A DNA stretch of 47,953 nt from an uncultured Collinsella sp. (lineage in GTDB: Bacteria > Actinomycetota > Coriobacteriia > Coriobacteriales > Coriobacteriaceae). Below the pieces are notes generated by a model. The model worked only from the letters and a program-made list of their open reading frames with translations. It made no database searches and was not told the origin of the DNA. Positions 28,149-36,417 of the stretch are shown piece after piece. Position numbers and translations under genes: made by a program. The DNA is taken from contig CABURV010000004.1 in assembly GCA_902494035.1 (NCBI GenBank), forward strand, positions 1 to 47,953, written 5' to 3'. Positions within the stretch are counted from its first letter, which is position 1. Each line of letters opens with the position of its first letter.

Positions 28149-28176
28149 GAGAGGGTCCTTCGGGGCCCTCTTTTTG
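28149..28176 (+). terminator. Terminator after LacI gene
   Basis: The stem AGAGGGTCC/GGGGCCCTCT with a TTC loop is followed by TTTTT. Confidence 0.85.
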
Positions 28177-28191
28177 TTGCCCTTGTATGTT

Positions 28192-28325
28192 CAGATTGTT
28201 TACATACCGTTTAGGCTGATTTTTCTACCGTTTACGGGACTTTCACGCTAGACTATTAAACAAAAGAGTAAAAGATTTAGTAAACAGAACAAAACGAAAC
28301 ACACGTCTGTTTACTGAACATGTGA
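28192..28325 (+). promoter_or_regulatory. Isomerase operon control region with repeated GTTTAC half sites
   Basis: The block CAGATTGTTTAC (28192-28203) recurs exactly in front of the PTS gene (43063-43074), and GATTTTTCTACCGTTTAC with GGGACT (28218-28241) has a near copy there (42974-42996). Further AGTAAACAG and CTGTTTACT half sites lie at about 28293-28319. This is probably the operator region of the adjacent LacI protein. Confidence 0.55.
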
Positions 28326-28341
28326 TTAGGGGAGGACGTAC

Positions 28342-29742
28342 ATGGATAAGATCAAGCTCGGCTTTGTGCCCACGCGCCGCAGCATCTTTAGCGCGCCGGA
28401 CGCAATCAAGTATCGCGGCCTGACGGCTGATCGCCTGCGCGAGATTGGCGTCGACATCGTGGATATCGACGACATCAACGACGAGGGCTTGCTGTTCGAC
28501 GACAGCCATATCGCGCCTATCGTCGAGAAGTTCCGCGCCGAGGGCGTCGACGGCATCATGCTCTGCCACGCCAACTTTGGTACCGAGTACGTCTGCGCCC
28601 GCCTTGCCCGCGAGCTCGGTCTGCCCGTGCTGCTGTGGGGCCCGCGCGACGAGCGCCCCGAGCCCGACGGCACCCGCCTGCGCGATAGCCAGTGCGGCCT
28701 GTTCGCGACTGGCAAGGTCTTGCGCCGCTTCCAGGTTCCCTTCACCTACATGACCAACTGCCGCCTGACCGATCCCGAGTTCGAGCGCGGCGTTTGGGAC
28801 TTCTTGGCCGTGTGCAATGTGGTCAAGACCTTCAAGCACACCCGTATTCTGCAGATGGCCACCCGTCCGTTCGACTTCTGGTCGACCATGTGCAACGAGG
28901 GCGAGCTGCTCGAGAAGTTCAACATCCAGCTTTCGCCTATCCCCATGACCGAGCTTGTCCAGGCCGTACGCGACGCCCAGGCCGACGAGCAGGCCATGGC
29001 CGCCATGCTTGCCCACATCAACGACAGCTTTGAGATCTGCATCCCCGAGGACAAGGTCCCCGCGGTCGCCGGTCTTGCCATCGCCATGAAGCGCCTGGTC
29101 GAGAAGTATGGCTGCAACGCCGGTGCCATTCAGTGCTGGAACGCTCTGCAGGACGAGCTGGGCATTATGCCCTGCGCCGCCAACGCCATCCTCAACGAGA
29201 TGGGCATTCCTATCGTATGCGAGACCGATATCCACGGCGCCATCACCGCACTGATGGTCGAAGCCGCCGACCTGGGCCGTCACCGTGGCATGTTCGCCGA
29301 CTGGACCGTGCGCCACCCCGATAACGAGAACGGTGAGCTGCTGCAGCATTGCGGCCCCTGGCCCTGCAGCTGTGCGGCCGTCAAGCCCAAGCTCACCTAC
29401 CCGCTGGCTTTCGATCATCCCGGTGCGCTGACGGCCGAGGCCAAGCACGGCGACCTCACTCTTGCCCGCTTTGACGGCGACAACGGCGAGTACTCGCTGC
29501 TGCTGGGCAACGCCCGCGGTATCGACGGCCCGGCTGGCATGGGCACCTACCTGTGGGTCGAGGTCGACAACCTCAAGCGCCTCGAGGCCAAGATTGTCGA
29601 GGGTCCCTACATCCACCACTGCGTCGCTATTCACGCCAACGTGGTGCCGGTGCTCTACGAGGCGTGCAAGTACATCGGCATTGCCCCCGACCTGTACGAC
29701 CCGATTGAGCAGGACGTTAAAGCTTACCTGCGCGGCGAGTAG
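28342..29742 (+). CDS. L-fucose/L-arabinose isomerase family protein
   Basis: This 466-residue cytoplasmic enzyme has the FucI/AraA fold and should interconvert an aldose and ketose. Candidate divalent-metal ligands are Glu294 (CETDIHGA), Asp320 (FADWTVRH), and His425 or His426 (YIHHC); His336 lies in HCGPWP. It is shorter than E. coli FucI (about 590 residues), as in the uncharacterised branch of the family. It heads the transketolase and FGGY-kinase genes, so the product ketose is probably phosphorylated and split by transketolase. Candidate substrates are an aldopentose or a branched pentose such as apiose. GGGGAGG precedes the ATG; LacI-type sites lie upstream. Confidence 0.85.
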   Translation: MDKIKLGFVPTRRSIFSAPDAIKYRGLTADRLREIGVDIVDIDDINDEGLLFDDSHIAPIVEKFRAEGVDGIMLCHANFGTEYVCARLARELGLPVLLWGPRDERPEPDGTRLRDSQCGLFATGKVLRRFQVPFTYMTNCRLTDPEFERGVWDFLAVCNVVKTFKHTRILQMATRPFDFWSTMCNEGELLEKFNIQLSPIPMTELVQAVRDAQADEQAMAAMLAHINDSFEICIPEDKVPAVAGLAIAMKRLVEKYGCNAGAIQCWNALQDELGIMPCAANAILNEMGIPIVCETDIHGAITALMVEAADLGRHRGMFADWTVRHPDNENGELLQHCGPWPCSCAAVKPKLTYPLAFDHPGALTAEAKHGDLTLARFDGDNGEYSLLLGNARGIDGPAGMGTYLWVEVDNLKRLEAKIVEGPYIHHCVAIHANVVPVLYEACKYIGIAPDLYDPIEQDVKAYLRGE

Positions 29743-29779
29743 GGTCGTGCCTACTTTGTAGCAACGAGCCGGCGCGCTA

Positions 29780-29867
29780 CCACAGCGCCCAACCTTGCGG
29801 TTCAAGCCGTTGCTTGCGTACCAAAGTACGCGGCGCTCCTCTTTCACCGCAATCTTGGGCACTGTGG
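29780..29867. repeat. 88-bp long hairpin element (copy 1)
   Basis: The outer arms are complementary over about 22 bases with few mismatches (CCACAGCGCCCAACCTTGCG at the left), and the tip is a perfect GCGTAC-CAAA-GTACGC hairpin at 29816-29831. A related element of 90 bp with the same tip follows the GH1 gene at 37854. It lies between the isomerase and transketolase genes. Confidence 0.65.
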
Positions 29868-29913
29868 AAACGCGGTGGCTTTGACTTTGGAAATTCCCTG
29901 AAAGGAGTTTTTC

Positions 29914-30750
29914 GTGGCAACTATCGAAGAGCTTGAGTCCCTGCGCTGGGACCTTCGCCGCGATTGCGTCGATATCATCATGGCTGGCGCCGGCGGCCAC
30001 ATCGGCGGCGACATGTCGGTGATCGACGCCCTCATGACCCTCTACGCCAACCACCTCAACATTTCGCCCGAGACCGTCGACGATCCCAACCGCGACCGCT
30101 TCGTGCTTTCCAAGGGCCACGCTATGGAGGCCTACTACGCGGTGCTCTGCCACGAGGGCTATCTTGATCTCGACGACGTCAAGGCCCGCTTCTCCAAGTT
30201 CGGCAGCCCCTACATCGGCCACCCCAACAACAAGCTCAAGGGCATCGAAATGAACTCGGGCTCGCTGGGCCACGGCCTGCCCGTAGCCGTGGGCATGGCG
30301 CTCGCCGGCAAGATGGACGGCCGCGATTACCGCGTCTACACCATCATGGGCGATGGCGAGCTTGCCGAGGGCTCGGTCTGGGAGGGCGCCATGAGCGGCG
30401 GCAACTACCAGCTCGATAACCTGTGCGCGCTCGTGGACCGCAACCGCCTGCAGATCAGCGGCAGCACCGAGGACGTTATGAAGCAGGACTCGCAGGAGGA
30501 GCGCTGGGCCGCCTTCGGCTGGAACGTGCTCTCCATCCCGGGCAACGACGTCCGGGCCATCGACGCCGCGCTGACGCTTGCGGCCGAGACCTGCGGCAAG
30601 CCCACGGTCATCATCCTCAACACGGTGAAGGGCTATGGCTCGCCCGTTATGGAGGACAAGGCCGCCTGGCATCATCACCTGCCTAACGATGAGGAATATG
30701 CCCAGATCATCGCCGATTTCGCTGCCCATAAGGAGGCCATCAATGGCTAA
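29914..30750 (+). CDS. Transketolase, N-terminal (TPP-binding) subunit
   Basis: This 278-residue protein is the first half of a split transketolase. It carries GHIGGDMSVIDALMTLY, SKGHAMEAYYAVL, GSLGHGLPVAVGMA and the thiamine-diphosphate motif GDGELAEGSVWEGAM ending in N (DNLCALVDRN). The start codon is GTG with AAGGAG seven bases upstream. The C-terminal subunit gene overlaps its 3' end by 8 bp. Two-gene transketolases serve pentose metabolism, and one such pair (AptAB) is known to act on apulose 4-phosphate. The neighbours isomerase and FGGY kinase make a dedicated catabolic role likely, but a general pentose-phosphate role cannot be excluded. Confidence 0.93.
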   Translation: MATIEELESLRWDLRRDCVDIIMAGAGGHIGGDMSVIDALMTLYANHLNISPETVDDPNRDRFVLSKGHAMEAYYAVLCHEGYLDLDDVKARFSKFGSPYIGHPNNKLKGIEMNSGSLGHGLPVAVGMALAGKMDGRDYRVYTIMGDGELAEGSVWEGAMSGGNYQLDNLCALVDRNRLQISGSTEDVMKQDSQEERWAAFGWNVLSIPGNDVRAIDAALTLAAETCGKPTVIILNTVKGYGSPVMEDKAAWHHHLPNDEEYAQIIADFAAHKEAING

Positions 30751-31684
30751 CAAGATCGCCAATCGCAAGGTTATCTGCGACACGCTGCTCGAGGCCGCGA
30801 AGACCGATAAGGATATCGTCGTCCTGTGCTCCGACTCCCGCGGCTCCGCATCACTCACGCCGTTCTTTGATCAGTATCCCCAGCAGTCCGTTGAGGTCGG
30901 CATCGCCGAGCAGGACCTGGTGAGCATCGCCGCCGGCATGGCTTCGTGCGGCAAGAAGGCCTGGGCCGCCTCGCCGGCGTCCTTTGTGACCACGCGCTCG
31001 TATGAGCAGTGCAAGGTCGACGTCTCGTACTCCAACACCAACGTCAAGCTCATCGGCATCTCGGGCGGCGTGTCCTACGGCGCCTTGGGCATGAGCCATC
31101 ACTCCGCGCAGGATATCGCCGCCATGAGCGCGATTCCCAACATGCGCGTGTATCTGCCGAGCGACCGCTTCCAGACCGCCAAGCTCGTACGGGCCTTGGT
31201 CGCCGACAACAAGCCGGCCTACATCCGCGTGGGCCGCAACCCGGTCGAGGACGTGTACACCGAGGACGAGTGCCCGTTCCAGATGGATCGCGCCACCTGG
31301 GTACGCCGCGGCACCGATGTAACGCTCGTCGCTACCGGCGAGATGGTCCGCCATGCCGTGGACGCTGCCGACCTGCTGGCCGAGCAGGGCATCTCGGCAA
31401 CGGTGCTCGACATGTACTGCGTCAAGCCGCTTGACGCCGAGGCCGTGATTGAGGCCGCCGGTGCCACGCGCGCCGTCGTGACTGTCGAGGAGCACAGTCC
31501 CTTCGGCGGCCTGGGTTCTATGGTCGCGCAAGTGGTGGGCGAGCATTGCCCGCGTCCGGTCAAGTGCCTCTCCCTGCCCGACGCGCCGGTCATCACCGGC
31601 ACGAGCCCCGAGGTCTTCGCGCACTACGGCCTCACCGGCGAAGGCATTGCCAAGACCGTTGCCGAGTTCCTGCCCGCAGAGTAA
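30743..31684 (+). CDS. Transketolase, C-terminal subunit
   Basis: This 313-residue protein supplies the pyrimidine-binding (Transket_pyr) and C-terminal domains of the split transketolase. The conserved activating Glu is in VEVGIAEQDLVSIAAGMA (near residue 50-55), followed by GVSYGALGMSHHSAQDIA, which matches the transketolase phosphate-binding region, and a C-domain beginning near residue 190 with GTDVTLVATGEMV. The start is inside the end of the N-subunit gene, so the two are translated together. A perfect 17-bp inverted repeat lies between its stop and the FGGY kinase. Confidence 0.93.
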   Translation: MANKIANRKVICDTLLEAAKTDKDIVVLCSDSRGSASLTPFFDQYPQQSVEVGIAEQDLVSIAAGMASCGKKAWAASPASFVTTRSYEQCKVDVSYSNTNVKLIGISGGVSYGALGMSHHSAQDIAAMSAIPNMRVYLPSDRFQTAKLVRALVADNKPAYIRVGRNPVEDVYTEDECPFQMDRATWVRRGTDVTLVATGEMVRHAVDAADLLAEQGISATVLDMYCVKPLDAEAVIEAAGATRAVVTVEEHSPFGGLGSMVAQVVGEHCPRPVKCLSLPDAPVITGTSPEVFAHYGLTGEGIAKTVAEFLPAE

Positions 31685-31687
31685 CTG

Positions 31688-31722
31688 GAATGTGACAAAG
31701 GGACCGTCCCTTTGTCACATTC
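31688..31722. repeat. Perfect 17-bp inverted repeat between tkt and kinase genes
   Basis: The arms GAATGTGACAAAGGGAC and GTCCCTTTGTCACATTC are separated by one base. It has no U-tract; it could be an operon-internal mRNA processing or stabilising hairpin, or a dispersed element of the GGGAC type. Confidence 0.8.
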
Positions 31723-31740
31723 GTTTTGAAAGGGGTGGCC

Positions 31741-33231
31741 ATGGGCCGCTACATCATCGGAATCGATCAATCCACGCAGGGCACCAAGGCGCTGCTGGTG
31801 GACGAAGGCGGCCATTTGATTCATCGTGCCGATCGCTCGCATCGCCAGATCGTCAACGAGGCCGGCTGGGTGAGCCATGATCCGGCCGAGATTGCCACCA
31901 ATGTGCTGGCCGTGGCGCGTGCCGTGGTGGAGGAGACCGGGGTCGACCCTGCCGACATCGCCGGCATCGGCATCTCCAACCAGCGCGAGACCACCGTTGC
32001 CTGGAACCGCGCGACGGGCGAGCCACTGTGCGATGCCGTGGTGTGGCAGTGCGCCCGCGCCCGCGAGCTGTGCGACAAGCTGGCCGCGCGCGAGGGTGTG
32101 GCCGAGCTGGTGCGTGACACGACGGGCCTGGTGCTCTCGCCCTACTACCCGGCTGGCAAGATGGCTTGGATCCTCGCGAACGTTCCCGCTGCTGCCGAGG
32201 CTGCCGCGGCGGGCGAGCTGTGCCTTGGCACCATCGATGCCTGGGTGGTTTGGACGCTCACGGGCGGCGCGGAGTTTCGCTGCGACTGGTCCAATGCCAG
32301 CCGCACGCAGCTCTTTGACCTGCGCCGTGGCTGCTGGAGCGAGCCGGTGTGCGAGGCCTTTGGTGTCGACGTGGCCTGCCTGCCACAGGTGACCGATTCC
32401 GATGGCCTGTTCGGCACGACGGATCTGGGCGGCTTTTTGCCGGCGCCCGTGCCCATTCACGGCGTGCTTGGCGACAGCCACGCGGCCTTGTTTGCCCAGG
32501 GCTGCCATAGCCGCGGCATGGCCAAGGCGACCTATGGCACCGGCAGCTCGGTCATGATGAACGTCGGCGACGAGTTCGTTGCCAGCTCGCACGGGCTTTC
32601 GAGCTCGCTCGCATGGCGCATGGACGGCGTGACCGAGTACGTGCTCGAGGGCAACGTGAGCTACGCCGGCGCCGTCAAGACGTGGCTGCGCGACGATCTT
32701 GAACTCATCAATAACCCCGAGGAGGTTACCGACCTGTGCTACGCCGCCAATCCGGCGAGCCGCGTCTACTTTGTGCCGGCGTTTACCGGTTTGGGCGCGC
32801 CGCATTGGGCGAGTGATGCCGAGGGCTGCGTCTTTGGCATGACGCGCACCACGGGTCGCGCGGAGTTCGTGAAGGCCGCCGACGAGTCGATCGCCTATCA
32901 GATCTTTGACGTGATCGATGCGATGGTCGAGGATTCGGGCACGGCGCTTGCAGAGCTTCGCGTTGACGGCGGTCCCACGCGCGACGCGTATCTGATGCAG
33001 TTTGAGAGCGACTTGGTTGGCTCGCCCATCCGCATCGCGAGCAACGACGAGATGAGCGGCCTGGGTGCGGCCTGGGCCTGCGGCATTGCGCTGGGCATGT
33101 GCACGCGCGATGTCGTCGACGTCTACGGCGCCCGCGGCATCGTGGGGCCCGTGATGCCCGCCGACGAGCGCGCCAAAAAGATCGCCGGCTGGCGCCACGC
33201 TGTCAAATCAACAATTGCATACACTGCCTAG
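31741..33231 (+). CDS. FGGY-family carbohydrate kinase
   Basis: This 496-residue kinase has the two-domain FGGY fold: the N-terminal IGIDQSTQGTKALLVD phosphate-binding loop and the C-terminal LRVDGGPTRDAYLMQF with the catalytic Asp and GLGAAWACGIALGM. It resembles xylulokinase and glycerol kinase, and also the apulose kinase AplK subgroup; substrate cannot be decided from sequence. Placement directly after the split transketolase favours a ketopentose (xylulose, ribulose or apulose). I chose the start at MGRYIIG; a frame five codons longer (MKGVA) is possible. A hairpin lies upstream and a complex terminator downstream. Confidence 0.9.
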   Translation: MGRYIIGIDQSTQGTKALLVDEGGHLIHRADRSHRQIVNEAGWVSHDPAEIATNVLAVARAVVEETGVDPADIAGIGISNQRETTVAWNRATGEPLCDAVVWQCARARELCDKLAAREGVAELVRDTTGLVLSPYYPAGKMAWILANVPAAAEAAAAGELCLGTIDAWVVWTLTGGAEFRCDWSNASRTQLFDLRRGCWSEPVCEAFGVDVACLPQVTDSDGLFGTTDLGGFLPAPVPIHGVLGDSHAALFAQGCHSRGMAKATYGTGSSVMMNVGDEFVASSHGLSSSLAWRMDGVTEYVLEGNVSYAGAVKTWLRDDLELINNPEEVTDLCYAANPASRVYFVPAFTGLGAPHWASDAEGCVFGMTRTTGRAEFVKAADESIAYQIFDVIDAMVEDSGTALAELRVDGGPTRDAYLMQFESDLVGSPIRIASNDEMSGLGAAWACGIALGMCTRDVVDVYGARGIVGPVMPADERAKKIAGWRHAVKSTIAYTA

Positions 33232-33240
33232 CATGATTTT

Positions 33241-33307
33241 CCTGGGACGGGGATTAAAAACTCACTGATCCCCGTCCCAGGTAGCTTATTTGGGACGGGG
33301 CTTTTTT
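33241..33307 (+). terminator. Overlapping hairpin terminator after FGGY kinase
   Basis: Three alternating copies of GGGACGGGG/CCCCGTCCC allow two exclusive hairpins: 33241-33281 (14-bp arms) and 33270-33300 (10-bp arms) followed by CTTTTTT. The second is a terminator; the first would block it, an attenuator-like layout, though chance from duplicated terminator elements is possible. Confidence 0.75.
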
Positions 33308-33383
33308 GACTGGTATGATTGGTGCGACCATTCGAACCAGCTAAAAGGGCCCCGTCCCTAATTGACTAACGAGAGGATCTGCC

Positions 33384-33872
33384 ATGGAGCGCATCGCGAG
33401 TTTTTCCGTTGACCATCTGCTGCTTGAGCCCGGCGTGTATGTGAGCCGCATCGACCGCGATCCGGCGACCGGCGCCGCCGTCACCACCTTTGACCTGCGC
33501 CTGACCACGCCCAATAAGGAGCCGGTCATGAACACCGCCGAGTGCCATACCATCGAGCACCTGGGCGCGACGTTCCTTCGCAACCATGCCGAGTGGTCGA
33601 GCCGCATCGTCTACTTTGGGCCCATGGGCTGCCGCACGGGCTTTTACCTGGTTGTCTTTGGCGAGGTGACGAGCGAGGAGATCCTGCCGCTCGTGCGCGA
33701 GCTGTTCGAGTTCGTCGCCGACTTTGAGGGCGATGTCCCCGGTGCCGCTCCCGAGGAGTGCGGCAACTACCTGGACCAGAACCTCCCCATGGCAAACTGG
33801 CTCGCGCGCCGCTACCTCGACCGCGACCTGGCCGATATCGACGAGAAGCACCTGCACTATCAGCAGGCGTAA
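33384..33872 (+). CDS. luxS: S-ribosylhomocysteine lyase LuxS
   Basis: This 162-residue cytoplasmic enzyme cleaves S-ribosylhomocysteine to homocysteine and DPD, the precursor of autoinducer-2. All key residues are visible: metal ligands His55 and His59 in HTIEH, Cys126 in EECGNYL, and catalytic Cys83 in GPMGCRTGFY. Length is typical. It stands alone with its own terminator, and the preceding kinase terminator separates it from the sugar operon. No pfs (nucleosidase) gene is in this window. The start has GAGAGGA upstream. Confidence 0.96.
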   Translation: MERIASFSVDHLLLEPGVYVSRIDRDPATGAAVTTFDLRLTTPNKEPVMNTAECHTIEHLGATFLRNHAEWSSRIVYFGPMGCRTGFYLVVFGEVTSEEILPLVRELFEFVADFEGDVPGAAPEECGNYLDQNLPMANWLARRYLDRDLADIDEKHLHYQQA

Positions 33873-33901
33873 GGCTGCTGACAGGAATAGCGTTTGCGCC
33901 A

Positions 33902-33934
33902 GAAGCGCTCCCGCTCTTGTGGGGGCGCTTTTTC
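33902..33934 (+). terminator. Terminator after luxS
   Basis: The stem AGCGCTCCC/GGGGGCGCT (one G-U) is followed by TTTTC. Confidence 0.85.
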
Positions 33935-34007
33935 ATGTCGAGCGCTCAAAACGGAACGAGATTGTTCTAGAATGTTCATACTGTCACATAAACGAACAGG
34001 AGCGAAC

Positions 34008-34652
34008 ATGCATATCTACTCTGTCTCTGATCCCGAGTTCAAGTCCTATGGCAACGTTTGGGATAATGTTCCGTCCGAGCTTACGTCGCCCGTGCTCGAG
34101 GCACTTGCCTCCACGCCCATCCCCGAGGGCAGCAAGTATGTGGCCTCCGCGCCCGAGCTCGAGGGCGTTAAGGATGCCGATAAGCTGGGCTTTCTCATGT
34201 TTGGCGGTCGCCCCTTCCAGCTGGGCTGGTGCAACGGCCACAACACGCGTCTCAACTGCCTAGAGTATCACCGTGCCAGCGAGTTCAACCTGGGCGCGCG
34301 CGACTTTATCCTGCTCGTGGCACATCGCTGGGAGATCGAGGACGGCAAGCTCGACACCGCGTGCGTCAAGGCGTTCCGCGTGCCGGCCGGCACGCTTGTT
34401 GAGGTTTTCAACACCACGCTTCACTACACGCCCTGCATGGTCGACGACGGCGGCTTCCAGGTGATGGTGGCGCTGCCCGCCGGCACCAACGGTCCGCGCC
34501 CCGAGGCTGCAGCCGACATGCCTGCCGCTGGTGACAGCTACTGCTACTGGAAGGCCGACAAGTGGGTTCTCTGCCATGCTGACAGCCCCAAGGCTGCCGA
34601 GGGCGGCTACGTGGGCCTCGTCGGCAAGAACCTCGACATCGCCGTGGACTAG
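34008..34652 (+). CDS. DUF4867-like protein, possibly cupin-type
   Basis: This 214-residue cytoplasmic protein is not assigned a reaction. It resembles the DUF4867 family found near sugar-isomerase and transketolase genes (recognised from memory, not searched). The centre (residues 75-150) shows beta-rich stretches with two His-containing segments, NGHNTRLNCLEYHRASEF and TTLHYTPC, consistent with a cupin fold and a metal centre, as in lyxose-type isomerases (inference). Its 3' end, together with the downstream palindromes, is duplicated 1.4 kb away behind the ATPase gene. ATG chosen after AGGAG; the upstream open frame is non-coding. Confidence 0.7.
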   Translation: MHIYSVSDPEFKSYGNVWDNVPSELTSPVLEALASTPIPEGSKYVASAPELEGVKDADKLGFLMFGGRPFQLGWCNGHNTRLNCLEYHRASEFNLGARDFILLVAHRWEIEDGKLDTACVKAFRVPAGTLVEVFNTTLHYTPCMVDDGGFQVMVALPAGTNGPRPEAAADMPAAGDSYCYWKADKWVLCHADSPKAAEGGYVGLVGKNLDIAVD

Positions 34653-34847
34653 AACCTTTCGTCTCGATCTGTAACATCTAGCGGGCTAAATCGTCTCTAC
34701 CTGTTACAGATTTAGACAAACTGCAGGGGCCGCCCGATAAATCTCAATCTGTAACATCAGGCCCGATTCTGACGGCCTACCTGTTACAGATCGAGACATA
34801 CCGCCCCCAGCCGCCACAAAGGTGCCTGTCCCCTTTGTGGTGGTTGG
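34602..34847. repeat. Direct repeat, copy A (flanks AAA ATPase gene)
   Basis: About 246 bp run from the last codons of the DUF4867-like gene to just before the ATPase stop codon, and recur in the same orientation as copy B at 36023-36270 with many point differences. It contains two tandem imperfect palindromes with TCTCGATCTGTAACA and TGTTACAGATCGAGAC arms, and a CCGCCACAAAGG-type hairpin at 34811-34843. Confidence 0.85.
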
Positions 34848-35954
34848 CTAGAGCTGGCTGCGCAGATAGTCAGCCATATATGGAACAGCGAAACGCACGT
34901 AACCGCGGCGCGCCTGCTCGATAACGCCGGCGTCGATGAGGCGCCGGCGATACTTTTGCGCATAGTCGGGTGTGACTGACATGCGCTTCGCAACATCAGA
35001 AATGCGAGACACGGCGTCTTCGTCATCAGTCATTGCGGAGAGAAACGCGACGTCTTGGTCCGATAACGCGGCGAGCGTCGTTTCACACACATCGTTTTCG
35101 AAATCGGCCTTTGACGCTTCGATTGCTCCGTCGACTTGCTCTGGCGTTACGTGTTCTCCTGCCTGGCAGCGATTGGCGATGTTATAGCCGATGAGTTGCA
35201 GCATATAGGGCGAGCCTTGGGTTGCGCGAGCGGCATGGAGGCGAAGGTCTCTTGGGATATCAAGGCCGAGCTCTTCGAAAGCCCGCTGATAATAGGCATC
35301 CACATCTCCGACTGAAAGCGGTTCGAGCGTGACCTTGCGCGCGCGGTTGAGAAATGTCAGTACGCGGTCGTTGAGCGTCGCGGAGACTGCTCCCGGGAGC
35401 CCTGCCATAACAAGCGCGACGTTGAGTCCCTCACCGACCAGCTCTTGATAGGCGGTGACGAGCTGTCTGATCTCGGGTGAATTGGCCTGGAGCTCATCGA
35501 TGAGGATGAGGATGCCATGTCCCTGCTCGGTCAGTTTGCGCGCGAGCTGTGTGAGTTTGAACTGAAAGCTCTTGGTCTCCTGCACATCGCGCGTGAACTC
35601 AAGGCCGGCTGAGAAGCCGAAGACGCTCAGGCTGCCGCCCGCAAGTTTGGGGAGACGATGCTTGTTGGCGTAGGGCTCGCCTGCTTCCTGGATCTTCTCA
35701 ACAATGCGCTCGAGCATATCCTCGGAGGCTACGGTGGGCGTGGCGACAACAAAGCCGAGCTTGCGTGCGCGGTCGGCAAGTTCCCACAGGAGAACCGTCT
35801 TGCCGCTGCCTCGCTGTCCGAGCATGAGCATGGCTCGGTCGCGATTGCCCGGCTCCTGCTCAAGACCGGAGATGAATGTCGAAATCACGCTCCCGCGCCC
35901 CACCAGATAGGACGGGCGATTTCCAAATGAGGGGGAGAAGATGGTTTCAGTCAT
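34848..35954 (-). CDS. AAA+ ATPase with C-terminal winged helix
   Basis: This 368-residue protein has an ORC/archaeal-type AAA domain: Walker A GQRGSGKT (residues 46-53), Walker B GILILIDELQ (Asp154-Glu155), an Arg near a sensor-2-like region, and a C-terminal winged-helix-like region (about 295-368, VTPDYAQKYRRRLIDAGVIEQ). Such proteins are common as solitary ATPases in gut anaerobes, and their role is unknown; defence or DNA handling has been proposed for relatives. It is lower in GC than neighbouring metabolic genes, is inserted antisense between two direct repeats, and likely came by horizontal transfer. Confidence 0.85.
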   Translation of the reverse strand: MTETIFSPSFGNRPSYLVGRGSVISTFISGLEQEPGNRDRAMLMLGQRGSGKTVLLWELADRARKLGFVVATPTVASEDMLERIVEKIQEAGEPYANKHRLPKLAGGSLSVFGFSAGLEFTRDVQETKSFQFKLTQLARKLTEQGHGILILIDELQANSPEIRQLVTAYQELVGEGLNVALVMAGLPGAVSATLNDRVLTFLNRARKVTLEPLSVGDVDAYYQRAFEELGLDIPRDLRLHAARATQGSPYMLQLIGYNIANRCQAGEHVTPEQVDGAIEASKADFENDVCETTLAALSDQDVAFLSAMTDDEDAVSRISDVAKRMSVTPDYAQKYRRRLIDAGVIEQARRGYVRFAVPYMADYLRSQL

Positions 35955-36020
35955 GAGTCTCCTTTCCTTTTTTTCCTATTTTTTCCTTTTTTTCCTATTC
36001 AGTCAAATGTGTTGCGAGCG

Positions 36021-36072
36021 AAGGCGGTTATGTAGGCCTCACCGGCAAAGCCTCGACATCACCTACGACTAG
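36021..36072 (+). pseudogene. Remnant of DUF4867-like gene C-terminus
   Basis: The codons GGYVGLTGK match GGYVGLVGK of the intact gene, then a single-base deletion shifts the frame relative to NLDIAVD. Only the last 17 codons remain; no start or promoter belongs to it. Confidence 0.75.
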
Positions 36073-36270
36073 AATCTTCTGTCTCGATCCGTAACATCTA
36101 GCGGGCTAAATCGTCTCTACCTGTTACAGATTTAGATAAACTGCAGGGGACAGGCCGAACAATCTCGATCTGTAACGCCAAGCCCGATTTTGGCGGCCTA
36201 ACTGTTACAGATCGAGACAAACCGGGCCCAATCCACCACAAAGGTGCCTGTCCCCATTGTGGTGGCTTGG
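36023..36270. repeat. Direct repeat, copy B (flanks AAA ATPase gene)
   Basis: This matches copy A at 34602-34847 along its length, including the two tandem palindromes with TGTAACR and CTGTTACAGATCGAGAC arms and the CCACCACAAAGG-type hairpin at 36233-36265. The left end encodes a decayed C-terminus of the DUF4867-like protein. Confidence 0.85.
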
Positions 36271-36417
36271 GAAGGCGGGTGTCAAAAAGTGTCAGACGGG
36301 GCGGTTGTCGGGCGCCTGCACGCGAAAAGAAGTATCGGCCTGCGCCGTTGCCGTTGAGCGACGCGTTGTTTGCAGGGATACTGAGCCTATGACAACAGCG
36401 TGCGAAAGGATCGATGC

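Noticed and set aside
28243..30858. An 871-residue antisense frame over the isomerase and transketolase genes
   Set aside because: The sense proteins carry full family motifs; the antisense protein is low in complexity and has no start signal.
34663..36219. Insertion sequence around the AAA ATPase gene
   Set aside because: No transposase gene, no terminal inverted repeats at the element ends, and no target-site duplication could be seen.
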